From contig CAMLOU010000099.1 in the NCBI GenBank assembly GCA_946481735.1, positions 1-16,623 on the forward strand: 16,623 nucleotides of DNA. The letters run 5' to 3'. The first letter of the stretch is position 1. Each line of letters opens with the position of its first letter. The DNA comes from an uncultured Cellvibrio sp. (GTDB lineage: Bacteria; Pseudomonadota; Gammaproteobacteria; Pseudomonadales; Cellvibrionaceae). Shown here one piece after another: positions 15,362-16,623 of this stretch. The notes beneath the pieces were generated by a model. It was not told the DNA's origin and ran no database searches. It saw only the letters and a program-made list of their open reading frames with translations. A program made the translations under genes and the position numbers.

Positions 15362-16623
15362 ATGGCCGTCAAACTTACCTCGATCTCCGCCCGCCTGCTG
15401 GTCGCCTCCGCCCTGCTCCTGCCGTTGTTCCTGGGGCTCACCGGCTTTTTCCTCGACAACGCCTTTCAGCGCAGCCTGATGGCCGCCGAAGACGCACGGC
15501 TGCGCACTCACTTATATCTATTGTTCAGTGTTGCGGAGCTGCCCAATATCCGCACCCGCAAAGTTAATCTGGAAATGCCCACCGTGCTGATGGAGCCGGA
15601 CTTTGAACGCCTCAACTCCGGGCTCTATGCCTACATTTATAACGAAGGCAAAGAGTTAATCTGGCGCTCCAATTCCGCCGCCCTGATGGAAGCGCCGTCC
15701 AATGACAGCTTTGCTGAGCAGTCCACCGTGGGACAATTGATTGTGCAGGAGGAAGACACAGCGGAAGGACTGCGTTTCAGTGCGCATTACGATGTGATCT
15801 GGGAGGATGCACGGGGCAAGGGCCATCCTTTTCGTTTTGCAGTCACCCACGATGGCGATGCGTTTTTGGCCGAGCTAAAGGCCTATCGCAACCAGCTCTG
15901 GCGCTGGCTGGGTGCCGCCGGGTTATTGCTGCTACTGGCCCAGACGGTGATCCTGCGCTGGGGTCTGCGCCCATTGAGCAAACTCGCCCGCGCCCTCAAA
16001 GCCATGCAAAGTGGCGACACCCGCAACATCGCCGGCGAACATCCGCGTGAGCTGCAACGTATTGTCGATAACCTGAACCTGGTGTTAGCGCGGGAGGAAG
16101 CCTTGCGCCAGCGCTACCGCAATAGCCTGAGCGATTTGGCGCACAGCTTGAAAACGCCCCTGGCGGTCCTGCAAGGTAAGTTGAGCCAGGATTCGCATGA
16201 GAGCGATCTTCAACAGACCCTCGCCGAGCAGGTTACACGGATGAATCAGGTGGTGACCTATCAATTACAACGGGCGGTATCCAGCCAGCAACAAGGACTG
16301 AACCAGCGCATTGAGGTCGAGCAGGTGGTGCAACGGCTGGTTGCTGCGTTGCAAAAAGTGTATCGGGATAAACAGGTCGACTGTCAGACCAACATCCACA
16401 GTCACAGTATCTTTGTGGGAGACGAACAGGATCTGCTCGAACTGCTCGGCAACCTGTTGGAAAACGCCTTTAAATATTGCCATCGCCAGGTACGGCTGGA
16501 GGCGCGCACCGAACAGCAACACCTGCTTATCAATATCAGCGATGACGGGGCCGGCATTCCGACCGACCAGCAGGAGCGCATCCTGCAACGCGGCCAGCGC
16601 CTCGACACCTCGCAGCCCGGCCA
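15362..16623 (+). CDS. PhoQ-like sensor histidine kinase, 3' end outside window
   Basis: The frame opens at ATG 15362 (a stop lies at 15353-15355) and runs past the window end; 420 residues are visible. One N-terminal membrane helix (about 11-31), a periplasmic domain of about 150 residues, and a second helix (about 183-199) precede a HAMP-like segment starting LRWGLRPLSKLARAL. The dimerisation box is SLSDLAHSLKTPLAVLQG with phosphorylated His261. The ATPase domain shows the N box LLGNLLENAFKYC (Asn368) and the G1 box DDGAGIP (394-400); the later ATP-lid boxes are beyond the window. It follows its response regulator by 41 bp. The H box sequence DLAHSLKTPLA, with Ser after the His, is typical of PhoQ-type kinases. 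The RBS is weak. The stimulus is unknown. Confidence 0.93.
   Translation, partial: MAVKLTSISARLLVASALLLPLFLGLTGFFLDNAFQRSLMAAEDARLRTHLYLLFSVAELPNIRTRKVNLEMPTVLMEPDFERLNSGLYAYIYNEGKELIWRSNSAALMEAPSNDSFAEQSTVGQLIVQEEDTAEGLRFSAHYDVIWEDARGKGHPFRFAVTHDGDAFLAELKAYRNQLWRWLGAAGLLLLLAQTVILRWGLRPLSKLARALKAMQSGDTRNIAGEHPRELQRIVDNLNLVLAREEALRQRYRNSLSDLAHSLKTPLAVLQGKLSQDSHESDLQQTLAEQVTRMNQVVTYQLQRAVSSQQQGLNQRIEVEQVVQRLVAALQKVYRDKQVDCQTNIHSHSIFVGDEQDLLELLGNLLENAFKYCHRQVRLEARTEQQHLLINISDDGAGIPTDQQERILQRGQRLDTSQPG

Overview
The window is chromosomal DNA of moderately high GC from a gammaproteobacterium. The gene content and order resemble the Pseudomonas/Cellvibrio side of the class. I would guess Cellvibrionaceae, but that is an inference from protein resemblance and synteny; no marker gene here settles it.

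Region 1 (1-3244, plus strand) holds the end of a DUF4350 protein, a MoxR-type AAA+ ATPase and a DUF58 protein. This is a widespread membrane-linked chaperone/vWA-like cluster. A REP-like palindrome lies between the ATPase and DUF58 genes. The run ends at a hairpin shared with the convergent neighbour.

Region 2 (3288-3893, minus strand) is a single DUF805 membrane protein. Its last membrane segment looks like the N-terminal helix of a type IV pilin, and its tail is acidic.

Region 3 (4112-13397, minus strand) is the core of the window and reads proA, nadD, rsfS, rlmH, mrdA (PBP2), rodA, mltB, rlpA, dacA. It is the conserved cell-elongation and septal peptidoglycan cluster. RodA polymerises glycan and PBP2 crosslinks it for side-wall growth, MltB and RlpA cleave glycan strands, and DacA trims pentapeptides. 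The upstream genes serve proline synthesis (proA), NAD synthesis (nadD) and ribosome silencing or modification (rsfS, rlmH). A TATAAT box precedes proA. dacA has its own extended -10 element. A terminator-like hairpin lies between nadD and rsfS. The ybeD-lipB-lipA genes that often follow dacA are not here.

Region 4 (13594-16623, plus strand) starts with a glycine-zipper envelope protein that has a histidine-rich segment, followed by a clear intrinsic terminator. Next come a small secreted PepSY protein, an OmpR/PhoP-type response regulator and a sensor histidine kinase that runs off the window. Two tandem repeats, with 11-bp and 17-bp periods, sit in the glycine-zipper promoter. The 11-bp repeat has the spacing expected of an OmpR-family operator, so the downstream two-component system may control this gene.

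No RNA genes, CRISPR arrays, insertion sequences or prophage genes were seen. No gene-free stretch exceeds 300 bases; the longest are 3894-4111 and 13398-13593. Most of the window is conserved housekeeping sequence. The less ordinary parts are the DUF805/pilin-like protein, the glycine-zipper promoter and the PepSY/two-component module.
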